64,000 bases of DNA. It comes from Verminephrobacter eiseniae EF01-2 (GTDB lineage Bacteria; Pseudomonadota; Gammaproteobacteria; Burkholderiales; Burkholderiaceae_C). The notes under the pieces were generated by a model. It did no database searches. It worked only from the letters and a program-made list of their open reading frames with translations, and was not told the origin of the DNA. The DNA is taken from contig NC_008786.1 in assembly GCF_000015565.1 (NCBI RefSeq), positions 1,798,001-1,862,000 of the forward strand. Direction: 5' to 3'. Positions 35,669-45,246 of the stretch are shown here, in pieces. The translations under genes were made by a program, and so were the position numbers. The stretch's first letter is position 1, and every line of letters starts with the position of its first letter.

Positions 35669-36967
35669 TCAGAACAACTGGCCCGTGCGCCCCGGCGCCT
35701 CTTGCGCGCCCGGCCTGCGCCGGGGCGCCGGCGCAGCGACCGCTGCGTGCGGCGCCGGCTGCTGGTCGCAGCGCACCAGGGTGCCGGCGCGTACACCCAG
35801 CAAACGCAGGCGCTGCTGCAGCGGCACCCGCTTGAGGCACTGCCCGGCCAGTTGGCGGATGGTGGCGCCGTCGGCGGTGTAGCTGGCGGCGGTCTGGTCG
35901 CGCGTGGCGATCCTGAAGTCGGCGTAGCGCAGCTTGATGCCGATGGTGCGGGCGACATAGCCCTTGCGCTGCAAATCCTCGGCCAGGCGCATGCACAGGT
36001 CGGTGAAGATGCGGCCGAGTTCGGCCTTGTCGTGCACGGCGTGCAGATCGCGCTCGAACGTGGTCTCGCGGCTCATGCTCACGGGCTCGCTCTCGGTCAC
36101 CACGGGGCTGTCGTCCTGGCCCCAGGCCGCGCGGTGCATCCAGGCCCCGATCGACTTGCCGAAACGGGCCATCAGCCACTGCGGGTCTTGCGCCGCCAGT
36201 TCACCGATGCGCTGCACGCCCAGCGCCGCCAGTTTCTGGCCCGCCTTGGGGCCGATGCCGTTGATCTTGCGCACGTCGAGTGGCCAGATTTTGGTCTGCA
36301 GGTCTTGCTCGTAGATGATGGTGATGCCATTGGGCTTGTTGAACTCGCTGGCCATCTTGGCCAGCAGCCGGTTGGGCGCCACGCCGATGGAGCAGGTCAG
36401 ACCGGTCGCGTCGGCAATGCTTTTCTGGATCAGCCGCGCCAGCACGCGCCCCCCCTCGCGCTGGCCACCGGGCACATCGGTGAAGTCGATGTACACCTCG
36501 TCGACACCCCGGTCCTGCATCACCGGGGCGATTTCGGTGATGACGCTCTTGAACAGGCGTGAATACTTGCGCACCTCGTCAAAATCCACCGGCAGCACGA
36601 TGGCCTGCGGGCACAGCTTGGCCGCCTTCATCATGCCCATTGCCGAGCCCACGCCAAACTGCCGGGCGGCATAGGTGGCGGTGGTGATTACGCCACGGCC
36701 CACATAGTCCCTGAGCCGCGCAAACTCCGCCACCGGGATGAAGCGCGGCGCGCGCAGGCCCGAGCCATCCGGGCTTTGCAGCCGCTGCTCGTCCGCCTTG
36801 CGCCGCCCGCCGCCAATCACCACGGGCAGGCCCTCGAGCTGCGGGTAGCGCAGCAGTTCCACCGAGGCGAAAAACGCATCCATGTCCAGATGCGCAATGC
36901 GGCGCATCCGCCCGCCGGGGGCGGCGGGGACGGGGTCGATCGGGGTGTCTGGCGCAGTCACAGCCAT
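35669..36967 (-). CDS. dinB: DNA polymerase IV (Y-family)
   Basis: The product is 432 residues, longer than E. coli DinB (351). The N-terminal catalytic motif is IAHLDMDAFFASVELLRYP, and the second Asp-Glu pair sits in RGVDEVYIDFTDV. An insert of ~25 residues (GGGRRKADEQRLQSPDGSG) lies between the palm strand and the RGVITTATYAAR motif and is typical of the beta-/actinobacterial branch. The little-finger domain covers ~270-390. The C-terminus (GAQEAPGRTGQLF) ends in a likely beta-clamp-binding motif, Q-x-L-F. It performs error-prone translesion synthesis. Confidence 0.95.
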   Translation of the reverse strand: MAVTAPDTPIDPVPAAPGGRMRRIAHLDMDAFFASVELLRYPQLEGLPVVIGGGRRKADEQRLQSPDGSGLRAPRFIPVAEFARLRDYVGRGVITTATYAARQFGVGSAMGMMKAAKLCPQAIVLPVDFDEVRKYSRLFKSVITEIAPVMQDRGVDEVYIDFTDVPGGQREGGRVLARLIQKSIADATGLTCSIGVAPNRLLAKMASEFNKPNGITIIYEQDLQTKIWPLDVRKINGIGPKAGQKLAALGVQRIGELAAQDPQWLMARFGKSIGAWMHRAAWGQDDSPVVTESEPVSMSRETTFERDLHAVHDKAELGRIFTDLCMRLAEDLQRKGYVARTIGIKLRYADFRIATRDQTAASYTADGATIRQLAGQCLKRVPLQQRLRLLGVRAGTLVRCDQQPAPHAAVAAPAPRRRPGAQEAPGRTGQLF

Positions 36968-37068
36968 TCATGTTGCCGTATCGGGGCGATGCCGGGCCGG
37001 ATGAAGTCTTGCGCTCCATGGGGCCTGACGGGCGGGCCTCATCTTTGCCTTATCTCTGCCTCATCTCT

Positions 37069-37446
37069 TTATGGCATCCGACTGACATGCGCGGCGACGA
37101 TGCGCCAACCAGCGTCCGTGCGCACCCAGGCTTGCATCTGGCGGCCGATCCCATCGGAATCGTCGGCGGTGAACTCGGTGCTGACCGTGGCATAGTCGCG
37201 GCCGAAGGTGGTGACGACCGTGTGCTGCAAACGGCGCGAGGGATGCACCGGCGCGCAGGTCTGGCGGTATTGGCGTATCGCTTCACCGCCGAGCAGGATT
37301 TCCGCCACGCCGTAGCGCACTGCCTGCGGGGCGTACCAGAACCAGCGATCGAGCGCCGGCACATCGTGGATGAGCAAGGCGTGCTCATAGTCGGCAAAGG
37401 CTTGTTCGACTTGCGCCACGACCTGCGGCAGATTGACTGGCATCAT
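37069..37446 (-). CDS. AtzH/HpxZ-like protein (DUF3225, NTF2-like fold)
   Basis: The product is 125 residues. The first ~30 residues form the NTF2/SnoaL-type opening helix ([21 protein letters not shown]), then [15 protein letters not shown] and [14 protein letters not shown], with [15 protein letters not shown] at the end. These match the DUF3225 family found with ureidoglycolate/oxalurate (hpx) and s-triazine/biuret amidase genes. Its ATG overlaps the stop of the isochorismatase-like gene (ATGA), so both belong to one operon, perhaps for amide or ureide breakdown. The exact role of HpxZ-type proteins is not settled. Confidence 0.8.
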   Translation of the reverse strand: MMPVNLPQVVAQVEQAFADYEHALLIHDVPALDRWFWYAPQAVRYGVAEILLGGEAIRQYRQTCAPVHPSRRLQHTVVTTFGRDYATVSTEFTADDSDGIGRQMQAWVRTDAGWRIVAAHVSRMP

Positions 37447-38288
37447 GCGGATTCTCCGGCGGTTTCCTTGAAGGCGGCTTGCAGTAGCGCAAGCGGCGCC
37501 TTCCAGCCGATGATGCCGCCTTGCGCGGTCAGCATCGCCAAGGTGGCCAGGTGGAATGCGCGGAAGTAACTGGCGCAGGCGTCCTCGACGATCAGGGATT
37601 CGTAACCGCGATCATTGGCCTCGCGCATCGAGGTCTGCACGCAGACTTCCGTGGTGACGCCGGCAAACAATAAATGGGTGATGCCGCGCGCCTGCAACTG
37701 CGCGTGCAGGTCGGTGGCATGGAACGCACCCTTGCCGGGTTTGTCGATGACTAGTGTCGCGTCACCGATCATCTGTCGGTCTGCGCTGGCCATCGAAGCG
37801 CATCGCGGCGTTGCATCGCTTGCCAATACGCTCGGTATGGGCTGCGCGATGCGCCTTGCGCTGCGCTCCGATGGCTGCGCGCAGCCTACGACATCTGATC
37901 CGTGACGCGACACTAGTTCGCCGTCCAGCGGCGCCAGCAACGGCAAAATCTGATTGCCAGGCGCGCCGCGCACCAGAATGCGTCCCATGGGGCCTGCATC
38001 ACCGATGGCCAGCGCCGGGTTGCCGCGCCTGCGCTTGGCGGGCGGGCAATCGGACAAGTCGGGCAGATGCGACTCGCGCGTGTGCACCACCCACATGCGT
38101 TGCGCGCGCGCCAGCGTCAGCAGTTGGGCGACGGTCGGCACGATGCGCGCCAGTGGCCGCACGTCATTGCCGAGCATGCTGCCGAAGCCGCCTGCTTCGA
38201 TGAAATCGCGCTGCATGTCGATCACCATCAGCGCGGTGTGGTGGCGGTCGAACTGATAGGGATAAGGTACGGCGTCGACGGTAATCAT
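37443..38288 (-). CDS. Isochorismatase-like cysteine hydrolase carrying an in-frame MITE
   Basis: The reading frame encodes 281 residues, but 54 of them ([15 protein letters not shown]... to ...RQMIGDAT) come from a MITE at 37755-37912. Without it the protein would be 227 residues, normal for the family. The catalytic triad residues are all present: D in [12 protein letters not shown] in [15 protein letters not shown] and C in [13 protein letters not shown]. The element splits the beta-strand just before the catalytic Lys, duplicating CTAG (GAACTA...CTAGTC), so the frame survives but folding is doubtful. Intact relatives include biuret and other amidohydrolases, in line with the HpxZ-like neighbour. 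It may be functionally dead despite the open frame. Confidence 0.85.
   Translation of the reverse strand: MITVDAVPYPYQFDRHHTALMVIDMQRDFIEAGGFGSMLGNDVRPLARIVPTVAQLLTLARAQRMWVVHTRESHLPDLSDCPPAKRRRGNPALAIGDAGPMGRILVRGAPGNQILPLLAPLDGELVSRHGSDVVGCAQPSERSARRIAQPIPSVLASDATPRCASMASADRQMIGDATLVIDKPGKGAFHATDLHAQLQARGITHLLFAGVTTEVCVQTSMREANDRGYESLIVEDACASYFRAFHLATLAMLTAQGGIIGWKAPLALLQAAFKETAGESA
37755..37912. mobile_element. 158-bp MITE, copy A, inside the hydrolase gene
   Basis: The ends are TGTCGCGTCACCGATCA and TGATCCGTGACGCGACA, an imperfect terminal inverted repeat of about 27 bp. Both sides are flanked by a perfect CTAG duplication (37751-37754 and 37913-37916). There is no transposase gene, so it must be moved in trans. 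The TGT...ACA termini and CTAG target resemble IS481-family insertions (known to prefer CTAG); that parentage is an inference. The element plus duplication adds 162 bp, preserving the host reading frame. Confidence 0.9.
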
Positions 38289-38544
38289 GCGGCCTCCCGT
38301 TGGACATTGTGCATTGCCGATGTCGTGCGGTGCCCACATGCCCTGCCAGTATGCGCCACCACGGACAGCGTGGCGTCACCTGCCCTGCGCCCAGGGCCGA
38401 TATCCGCAGCACGCAATGCACGACGAATTTTTCCGATGCCCGGATTTTGCCTCCGGGACGCCGGCCCGCTCCCCCACGGCAACCATGCCAGCCCGCTCGG
38501 TAGAATCCGCCGCTTTGCCGCTCCACCGACGCAGGAAGACCGCC

Positions 38545-39405
38545 TTGCCCGACCGCCTTGCCGTACTGGCCCAATACGCTCTTCCCAAGCGCGCACTGAC
38601 CACCTGGGCCGGCAAGTGGGCCTCGGCCCGGCTCGGTGGACTGACCACGGCGCTGATCCGCCGCTTCGTTGCGCGCTACGACGTGAACATGGCCGAGGCG
38701 GCCAACCCCGACATGGCAGGCTACGCCTCGTTTAACGACTTCTTCACGCGCGCGCTCCAGCCCGGCGCCCGCCCGCTGGCCCGGGCGGACCTGATCTGCC
38801 CGGTGGACGGCGCCATCAGCCAGTTCGGCCGCATCGGGAAAGACCGGATTTTTCAGGCCAAGGGCCATGCCTACTCCACCACGGCACTACTGGGCGGCGA
38901 TGCGGCGATGGCGGCGCGCTTCGACGATGGCCATTTCGCCACGCTGTACCTGAGCCCGCGCGACTACCACCGCGTCCACATGCCCTGCGCGGGGGAGTTG
39001 ACGCGCATGGTGCATGTGCCGGGCGAGCTGTTTTCGGTGAACCCGGCGACGGCATGTGTGGTGCCGGGCCTGTTTGCCCGCAACGAGCGGGTGGTGTGCG
39101 TTTTCGAGTCCGCCCCGGGCCCCGGAGGTCCGTTTGCGCTGGTGCTGATCGGCGCCGCCATCGTGGGCAGCATGGCCACCGTGTGGCATGGCCAGGTGAA
39201 TCCGCCCCGCCCCGGCACGCTGCGGCAGTGGGACTACGCCAAAGGACAGGTGCGCCTGCAGCAGGGCCAGGAGATGGGGCGCTTCCTGCTGGGCTCGACG
39301 GTGGTGCTGCTGCTGCCTCGGGGGCCCTTGCAGTTCAACCCGCAGTGGGCGCCGGCCCGGCCGATCATGCTCGGCCAAGCCATGGCGCAGCGCTGTGCGG
39401 ACTGA
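38545..39405 (+). CDS. psd: Phosphatidylserine decarboxylase proenzyme
   Basis: The product is 286 residues from TTG 38545, chosen because AGGAAGA lies 7 bp before it and the product then starts LPDRLAVLAQYALPKRAL, like its relatives. The autocleavage motif is FLLGSTVV near residue 252: cleavage before the Ser creates the pyruvoyl group. SPRDYHRVHMP with the catalytic His residues, and PVDGAISQFG, are also typical. It makes phosphatidylethanolamine from phosphatidylserine at the inner membrane. The frame is open further upstream but without similarity. Confidence 0.94.
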   Translation: MPDRLAVLAQYALPKRALTTWAGKWASARLGGLTTALIRRFVARYDVNMAEAANPDMAGYASFNDFFTRALQPGARPLARADLICPVDGAISQFGRIGKDRIFQAKGHAYSTTALLGGDAAMAARFDDGHFATLYLSPRDYHRVHMPCAGELTRMVHVPGELFSVNPATACVVPGLFARNERVVCVFESAPGPGGPFALVLIGAAIVGSMATVWHGQVNPPRPGTLRQWDYAKGQVRLQQGQEMGRFLLGSTVVLLLPRGPLQFNPQWAPARPIMLGQAMAQRCAD

Positions 39406-39413
39406 GGGGCATG

Positions 39414-39623
39414 TCACGGCCGGTCGGGAACGCGCCGGCGATGAAAGGCCGTCGGCGCCAGTTGCAGCGCGTCGGGGTGCACCGGTGTGTCATGCCCGAC
39501 CAGATACACCATCAGCGCATTGCGGCGGATCAGCACATGGCTGATGGTCTCATGCTGCGCGCCCCACTGCACCGGGGCGCCGGGCTTGAAAAGGCGCATG
39601 TAAAAGTAGGCCGCCGGGTCCAT
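39414..39623 (-). CDS. Small conserved hypothetical protein
   Basis: The product is 69 residues (MDPAAYFYMRLFKPGAPVQW; later LIRRNALMVYLVGHDTP). It has a mixed alpha/beta look, no signal peptide or transmembrane helix, and an Arg-rich end. It converges with psd with an 8-bp gap. I recall similar short proteins in other Comamonadaceae but no function. Coding is supported by the ATG, coherent composition and the snug fit between neighbours; it could still be spurious. Confidence 0.55.
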   Translation of the reverse strand: MDPAAYFYMRLFKPGAPVQWGAQHETISHVLIRRNALMVYLVGHDTPVHPDALQLAPTAFHRRRVPDRP

Positions 39624-39739
39624 GAGGGTGTGGCTCCATTACGCAATGGCCGCAGAAGATGGGCAGGCCATGGTAGGCATTTGCCCATCCACCGGCAAGA
39701 CGGCCTGCCAAGCGCCAGGGTCTTCGGCCCCCCGGCCCC

Positions 39740-40735
39740 TCATTCCTGCGCCGGCCCGGACTGCGTCATGCGCGCCATGGTCGACAGGTCGGTGGCGGCG
39801 GCCATCCGAAGCCCCTTGGGCAGCGGGAATTTGGTGGTCTCCTCGATGCCGGCCATGCTGCGCACCGACACGGCGCCCAATGCCTTGATGCGGTCGATCA
39901 CCTGCCGGACCAGGATTTCCGGGGCCGAGGCCCCGGCGGTCAGCCCCACGCGCGCCAGGCCGTCAAACCACTCGGCCTGAAGCTCGTCGGCGCTGTCGAC
40001 CATGTACGCCGTGGTGCCCAGCTTGGTGGCCAATTCGCGCAGGCGGGTGCTGTTGGAACTGGTGGGGCTGCCGACCACGATCACCACGTCCACCTGCGGG
40101 CTGAGCAGTTTCACGGCGTCCTGCCGGTTCTGGGTGGCGTAGCAGATGTCCTGCTGCTTGGGCTCGCGCACACCGGGAAAGCGCGTGCGCACGGCCGCTG
40201 CGATCTCGGCGGCATCGTCCACGCTCAACGTGGTCTGCGTGACCAGCGCCAGCTTGTGCGTTTGCGCGGGCCGCACCCGGGCCACGTCCGGCACGTCTTG
40301 CACCAGGTGAATGCCGTGTTCGAGCTGGCCCATGGTGCCTTCCACTTCGGGGTGGCCCTTGTGGCCGATCATGATGAACTCATAGCCCTGCTTGGCGAGC
40401 TTGGCCACTTCGACATGCACCTTGCTCACCAGCGGGCAGGTGGCGTCGAAAATGCTAAATCCCCGGGCCTGCGCCTCCTGCTGCACGGCCCGGCTCACGC
40501 CATGGGCGCTGAAGACCAGGGTGGCGCCGGGCGGCACATCGGCGAGCATTTCGATGAAGACCGCGCCCTTGGCCCGGAGGTCGTTGACCACGTAGGTGTT
40601 GTGCACGATCTCATGGCGCACGTAGATCGGCGCGCCGAACTTCTGTATTGCGCGCTCGACGATTTCGATCGCCCGGTCGACTCCGGCGCAAAAGCCGCGC
40701 GGCTCGGCCAACAAAATATGCTGAGGGGGCGCCAT
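39740..40735 (-). CDS. ispH: 4-hydroxy-3-methylbut-2-enyl diphosphate reductase
   Basis: The product is 331 residues. The three cluster cysteines are in [26 protein letters not shown] and [12 protein letters not shown]; the substrate-binding [26 protein letters not shown] and [13 protein letters not shown] motifs are intact. It is the last MEP-pathway enzyme, producing IPP and DMAPP with a 4Fe-4S cluster. Its ATG overlaps the fkpB stop (TGATG), the classic fkpB-ispH pairing of proteobacteria. Confidence 0.97.
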   Translation of the reverse strand: MAPPQHILLAEPRGFCAGVDRAIEIVERAIQKFGAPIYVRHEIVHNTYVVNDLRAKGAVFIEMLADVPPGATLVFSAHGVSRAVQQEAQARGFSIFDATCPLVSKVHVEVAKLAKQGYEFIMIGHKGHPEVEGTMGQLEHGIHLVQDVPDVARVRPAQTHKLALVTQTTLSVDDAAEIAAAVRTRFPGVREPKQQDICYATQNRQDAVKLLSPQVDVVIVVGSPTSSNSTRLRELATKLGTTAYMVDSADELQAEWFDGLARVGLTAGASAPEILVRQVIDRIKALGAVSVRSMAGIEETTKFPLPKGLRMAAATDLSTMARMTQSGPAQE

Positions 40736-41199
40736 CACAGGACTCCGATCAGATGCACTTCAAACGTCACCGGCTGGCCCGCCAGCGGGTGGTTGAAGTC
40801 GAACCGCACCGCCCCGTCGTCGCGCACCTGCAGCACGGCGCCGGCGTAGTGGCCCTGCCCGTCGGGCGTCGGAAACTGCACCATGTCGCCCACGCCGTAA
40901 TGCGCGCCAGGCGCGCCCAGTTCATCGAGCAGTTTCCTGCTCACCCACTGCTGCATGGCGCCATTGCGCGCGCCAAAGGCCTCGCCAGCGGCCAACTCGA
41001 ACGTGGCGCGCGTGCCCTCGGCCAGGCCCAGCAGGCGCTGCTCCACGGCAGGAGCCAATTGCCCCTGGCCCAGCGACAAGGTGGCAGGCTTGTCGGCAAA
41101 GGTGTTGATCACATCCCCCGCCGGGCCTGCCAGGCGGTAATGCAGCGTCAGAAAGGAGCCCGGCTGGACGGTGCTCGGGGGGATGTCGATGGCAGTCAT
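40735..41199 (-). CDS. fkpB: FKBP-type peptidyl-prolyl isomerase, SlpA/FkpB group
   Basis: The product is 154 residues from ATG 41199 ([15 protein letters not shown]). The domain core shows [25 protein letters not shown] and an inserted flap domain with [15 protein letters not shown], then [21 protein letters not shown]. The DFNHPLAG motif is diagnostic of SlyD/FkpB types. It is a cytoplasmic proline isomerase/chaperone. The stop overlaps ispH. The radC gene starts 57 bp away on the other strand, so the small gap holds two divergent promoters. Confidence 0.93.
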   Translation of the reverse strand: MTAIDIPPSTVQPGSFLTLHYRLAGPAGDVINTFADKPATLSLGQGQLAPAVEQRLLGLAEGTRATFELAAGEAFGARNGAMQQWVSRKLLDELGAPGAHYGVGDMVQFPTPDGQGHYAGAVLQVRDDGAVRFDFNHPLAGQPVTFEVHLIGVL

Positions 41200-41256
41200 G
41201 AAAGTCCCGATAAACTGGCCTGCATTGTAGAAAACCGAAGCAAACCCTGTTGCGCC

Positions 41257-41970
41257 ATGGCCCTCAAAGACCTGCCCGCCGATGCCCAGCCGCGTGAGAA
41301 ACTGCTGGCGCGCGGCCCCGCCACACTGGCCGATGCCGAACTGCTGGCCATCTTGCTGCGCACCGGCATCATGGGCAAAGGCGTGTTGCAGATGGCGCAG
41401 GAATTGTTGGATCCCCCCGGGGTAGACGCCGCCACCGGACAACCCACCGGCGGCTTTGGCGGCATTGCCGGGTTGCTGCACGCCAGCGCCGCCGATCTGG
41501 AGCGCATCAAGGGCCTGGGCCCGGCCAAGCGCGCCGAACTGGTGGCGGTGCTGGAACTGGCCCGCCGCGCGCTGGCCCAGCAACTGCGCGAATGCGCGGT
41601 TTTCGACACTCCCGATGCCGTCAAGCACTACCTGCAGCTACAACTGGCAGCCAAGGGCCACGAGGTGTTTGCCGTGCTGTTCCTGGACAACCAGAACCGC
41701 CTGCTGGCGATGGAAGAATTGTTTCGCGGCACGCTCACGCAGACCAGCGTGTACCCGCGCGAAGTGGTGCTGCACGCGCTGCACCACCGGGCCGCCGCCG
41801 TGGTGCTGGCGCACAACCACCCCAGCGGCAGCGTACAGCCGAGCCGCGCCGACGAAGCGCTCACGCAGACCCTCAAGAGCACGCTGGCGCTGGTGGATGT
41901 GCGCGTGCTCGACCATGTGATCGTGGCGCCGGGCCAGGCGCTGTCGATGGCAGAAATGGGCTTGCTGTGA
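41257..41970 (+). CDS. radC: RadC family JAB/MPN-domain protein
   Basis: The product is 237 residues from ATG 41257 ([20 protein letters not shown]). The N-terminal helix-hairpin-helix carries [19 protein letters not shown]; the JAB domain has [19 protein letters not shown] and the metal motif [15 protein letters not shown] (H-x-H...D). A family-typical ~12-residue variation ([15 protein letters not shown]) lies in the N-terminal half. The old link to radiation repair is unsupported; a metalloprotease-like or competence-linked role is suspected. A GCCCC/GGGGC hairpin follows ~10 bp after the stop. Confidence 0.95.
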   Translation: MALKDLPADAQPREKLLARGPATLADAELLAILLRTGIMGKGVLQMAQELLDPPGVDAATGQPTGGFGGIAGLLHASAADLERIKGLGPAKRAELVAVLELARRALAQQLRECAVFDTPDAVKHYLQLQLAAKGHEVFAVLFLDNQNRLLAMEELFRGTLTQTSVYPREVVLHALHHRAAAVVLAHNHPSGSVQPSRADEALTQTLKSTLALVDVRVLDHVIVAPGQALSMAEMGLL

Positions 41971-42036
41971 TGCGGTGGCCGCCCCCTGCGACGGGGCCTC
42001 CCACCAGTGAACGCCAGCCGATGCCGCTGGCGCGGA

Positions 42037-43251
42037 TCACACCCGCACGGCACGCAAGCCGATCGAGAAATCGCGCAGCGCGGCAATCCCGCTGCTCTCG
42101 GCCCGCCTGCACCAGGCTTGCAGACCCGCCGTCAACTGCTCGCGCGACTGCGAGGTGTTGAGCCACAGTTGGCGCAGTTCCTCGCGCATGGTCAGCATCT
42201 TGTCGAGCGCGGGGTGGGCTGCGCGCACCAAGGCCAACTGGGGCACGGCCCGGGCCGGCACCCGCTGCGCATCGCGGTGCAGCCAGCGCCTGGCGGCCTT
42301 GAGCATGGACAGGTCGCCATGATGCGCTTGCAATGCCGCCATCTCGGCCTTGCAGGCCTGGCGCACACCACGGGCGTAGCTTGCCATCACCTCGTAGCGA
42401 TGGGCGATCAAAGCCTCCAGGGTCTTTTCATCGGCCATGGGCCGCAGGTCACCGAGTTGCAACTTGGGCGGCAGTTTCCTGACCGTGGCCCAGCCGATCT
42501 TTTGCAGCAGGCGGATGTAAACCCAGCCCATGTCGAACTCATACGGCTTGACCGAGAACTTGGCCGAGGTCGGATAGGTGTGGTGGTTGTTGTGCAATTC
42601 TTCGCCACCGATGATCAGGCCCCAGGGCGACAGATTGGTGCTGGCGTCGGGCACCTCGAAATTGCGATAGCCCCAGTAATGGCCCAGCCCGTTGACCACA
42701 CCTGCGGCCCAAAAAGGAATCCAGAGCATTTGCACGGCCCACACGGCGGCGCCCAAAGCGCCGAACAGGGCCAGGTCCAGGATCAGCATCAGGCCGATGC
42801 CAAGCCCGCTGTAGCGGCTGTAGACATTGCGCTCGATCCAGTCATCGGGCGTGCCATGGCCGAACTTGCGCAGCGTTTCCAGGTTCCCGGCCTCGGCGCG
42901 GTACAACTCGGCGCCGCGCCACAGCACGGCGTTCAGGCCGCGCACCTGGGGGCTGTGCGGATCGGCCGCCGTTTCGCACTTGGCGTGGTGCTTGCGGTGG
43001 ATGGCCACCCATTCCCGGGTCACCATGCCGGTGCCGAGCCAGAGCCAAAAGCGCAGGCCATGCGCGGCAATGGCATGCAAATCGAGCGCCCGGTGCGCCT
43101 GGGCGCGGTGCAGGAAGATCGTGACCGCAGCAATGGTGACATGGGTCGTCGCCAAGGTGTACAGCACGATCTGCCACCAGGCCAGGCGCCACGACCCATG
43201 GCCCAGCCAGTCAATGGCAGCGTTCAACACAGCCCAATCGGGTAACAGCAT
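42037..43251 (-). CDS. Membrane fatty acid desaturase (acyl-CoA delta-9 type)
   Basis: The product is 404 residues from ATG 43251 (a TTG three codons earlier is possible). The three His boxes are HRAQAHRAL (HxxxxH), HRKHH and HNNHH (in GGEELHNNHHTYPTS), with hydrophobic segments around ~20-45, ~70-80 and ~165-215. It inserts a double bond into acyl chains, using diiron and O2, at the membrane. A longer helical C-terminus (~290-404), with ALIAHRYEVMASYARGVRQ, is usual for the betaproteobacterial branch. It likely helps to adjust membrane fluidity. Confidence 0.92.
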   Translation of the reverse strand: MLLPDWAVLNAAIDWLGHGSWRLAWWQIVLYTLATTHVTIAAVTIFLHRAQAHRALDLHAIAAHGLRFWLWLGTGMVTREWVAIHRKHHAKCETAADPHSPQVRGLNAVLWRGAELYRAEAGNLETLRKFGHGTPDDWIERNVYSRYSGLGIGLMLILDLALFGALGAAVWAVQMLWIPFWAAGVVNGLGHYWGYRNFEVPDASTNLSPWGLIIGGEELHNNHHTYPTSAKFSVKPYEFDMGWVYIRLLQKIGWATVRKLPPKLQLGDLRPMADEKTLEALIAHRYEVMASYARGVRQACKAEMAALQAHHGDLSMLKAARRWLHRDAQRVPARAVPQLALVRAAHPALDKMLTMREELRQLWLNTSQSREQLTAGLQAWCRRAESSGIAALRDFSIGLRAVRV

Positions 43252-43326
43252 ATTCGACAAGCCTCACGACACGACAAAAGGTCCGCTGCGCCTGTTCTGC
43301 CCGCGCCAGCGGCGCTTCGATTCTAG

Positions 43327-43484
43327 TGTCACGTCACCGACCATCTGTCGGTCTGCGCTGGCCATCGAAGCGCAGCGCGGCGTTGCATCGCTTGCCAATA
43401 CGCTCGGTATCGGCCGCGCGCTGCGCCTTGCGCTGCGCTCCGATGGCTGCGCGCAGCCTACGACATCTGATCGGTGACGCGACA
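43327..43484. mobile_element. 158-bp MITE, copy B, intergenic
   Basis: The ends are TGTCACGTCACCGACCA and TGATCGGTGACGCGACA. The flanks are CTAG on the left and CCAG on the right, so one side of the target duplication has mutated or the insertion is older. It lies between the desaturase and hsp20 genes. Length and interior match copy A in the same orientation. Confidence 0.9.
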
Positions 43485-43654
43485 CCAGGCCCGGCGCGCA
43501 CCGGCGGGGCCGGTGGGGTCCGCCGCGCCTGATTTCAAGCCCATGGAGCGCAATTCATCGATGCGGCTGCGTCCTTGAAATGCCGCACGACCATACACAT
43601 TTGCCGGGCATGCGGCGACCATGTCGGGAGCCGCCCAATGCACAGGAGTTCACC

Positions 43655-44038
43655 ATGATCTTCGCCCCCATGATTGGCCGCGCCACCTACACCCCCCGTT
43701 CTGCCGACCTGGCGTTGCAGCGTTTTCTGCTCGGAACGCTGGCCCAGCCGGTGGCCGCGCACGCTGCAGGCTGCACCGTCACCCAGGACGACAAAAGCAT
43801 CACCTTGCAACTGGATGTGCCCGGGCTGAGCCGCGAGCAATTGCAGATCAGCATTGAAAGCAACATGGTGCGCCTGCAAAGCGTGCCCGACGCGCCACGC
43901 CAAGTGCAACGCACCTGGGAATTGGCCGGCGAGGTGGACGCCGCTGCCAGCAGCGCCAAGCTGGAAAACGGTGTGCTGACGCTGACCCTGGCCCGGGTGG
44001 AACCGGCCAGCAAAGCCACGACGTTGAGCATCCATTGA
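43655..44038 (+). CDS. Small heat-shock protein, Hsp20/alpha-crystallin family
   Basis: The product is 127 residues from ATG 43655, preceded by AGGAG. The alpha-crystallin domain holds VTQDDKSITLQLDVPGLSREQLQIS, with the DVPG-hS motif, and the C-terminal beta-strand ENGVLTLTLARVEP (G-x-L motif). The N-terminal arm is short and there is no IxI-type tail motif, so oligomers may be atypical. It acts as an ATP-independent holdase. A MITE lies 170 bp upstream; no ROSE-type thermosensor could be recognised. Confidence 0.9.
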   Translation: MIFAPMIGRATYTPRSADLALQRFLLGTLAQPVAAHAAGCTVTQDDKSITLQLDVPGLSREQLQISIESNMVRLQSVPDAPRQVQRTWELAGEVDAAASSAKLENGVLTLTLARVEPASKATTLSIH

Positions 44039-44362
44039 ACCGGCGCGTGTCCCGGCCGGGGCCAGCCGGCGGGCCACTGCCCCTGCAGGCGCGGGGGCAC
44101 CTTCGCTTGCCGCGCCCGAACGCTGCAAGCTCTGCTGGCAGCCCGGTCATGCGGTGCATCAGGAGCACCGGGTGCGCCAGGCCCATGCAGGCGGGATGCG
44201 GGCGCTCTTGACGGTGGTCTGCGTGCCCATCGGGCCTGCTGTCTGCCGGTCGTGGGTGCGAGCGCGGGCGCGGTCGCCGCGTGGGCGCTTGCGCGGGGCT
44301 TGCGTGCTGCGCGCGGGCGCGGCTTCATGGGCAGTCATTTGCGTGGCGGCACACCCAGCCAT
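44039..44362. other. 324-bp intergenic region after hsp20, with hairpin
   Basis: No gene is recognised. A 6-bp stem (TGCCCC / GGGGCA, 44078-44099) with a 10-nt loop may end hsp20 transcription. The rest is GC-rich and rich in CGCG and CGGG runs, probably debris tied to the broken XRE gene that follows. Confidence 0.4.
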
Positions 44363-45180
44363 TTATCGCCGCATGTCGGCAAATACCTGGAACTCCCAGT
44401 TGCGCATGGCCAGCAGCAAGGTGTAGCCGCTGCGTTCGCGCTCGGGCATTTTCTGGTCGGCAAGGTGTTGTTGCGCGAAGTCCCGGGCCACGCGCTGCAT
44501 GCGCTCCATGAATGCGGGCGTCAGGCTGCGGCCGATTGCGCCGTGCACCAGCAGCATGCATTCGCCTGGTCCGTCAAAGCCGCCGCCGAAGTAGTCGAGC
44601 AGGGCGTGCGCGCGAAAGTAGTTCATCACCGGCCCGTCGGGGCGCCAGCGGAAGGTCTTGGCCCGTTGCAGGCGGTAGCGGTTCAGGGGGCGCAGTGCGA
44701 TGACGCCGATGCGGTCGAGCTGCGCCAGGTACTCGATGCCCTCGGCCTCGGTCAGGCGGTAGCTGCTGCAGACCTGCTCCAGCGTCCACTGGCTGAGCAC
44801 GCAGAGGGCCATCAGCAGCAATTTCTTGTCGCCGACCACGGCCTGTTCCTGCTAGTGTCGCGTCACGGATCAGATGTCGTAGGCTGCGCGCAGCCATCGG
44901 AGCGCAGCGCAAGGCGCAGCGCGCAGCCCATACCGAGCTGTATTGGCAAGCGATGCAACGCCGCGATGCGCTTCGATGGCCAGCGCAGACCGACAGATGA
45001 TCCGTGACGCGACACTCGTTGCTTGAGCTGCGATGGCGCGTCGGCCACGCGGCGCGCCAGGTCGGCAAAGTCCAGCGTCAGCGCGCGGCAGATCGCGTCG
45101 ATGCGCGACAGCGGCATGTCGCCCCTGGCCAGCATGCGCTTGACGCTGGTGGCTTGGCAGGACCTTTGTGCTATTTTTTG
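44363..45180 (-). pseudogene. XRE-family transcriptional regulator, 5'-truncated and split by a MITE
   Basis: Reading the minus strand, the HTH end is QATSVKRMLARGDMPLSRID, ICRALTLDFADLARRVADAPSQLK. Then MITE copy C intervenes, and the effector part continues as QEQAVVGDKKLLLMALCVLS, TLEQVCSSYRLTEAEGIEYL and so on to the stop at 44363. An in-frame TAG lies at ~45181 and the first HTH helices are missing, so the gene is truncated as well as interrupted. Intact relatives are ~260-residue one-component regulators of unknown ligand. The ceramidase-like gene starts ~65 bp away, divergently, and may have been its target. Confidence 0.8.
44856..45014. mobile_element. 159-bp MITE, copy C, inverted relative to A and B
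   Basis: The ends are TGTCGCGTCACGGATCA and TGATCCGTGACGCGACA. One extra base (GAGCTGTATTGG instead of GAGCGTATTGG) makes it 159 bp. The flanks are CTAG (44852-44855) and CTCG (45015-45018). It interrupts the XRE regulator. The near-identity with copy A indicates fairly recent movement. Confidence 0.9.
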
Positions 45181-45246
45181 CTACGGCGCCGGGCTTGCCG
45201 AACATACTGTGCGGCATTGATTCCCCACCCCTCGTTCACGGAGACG

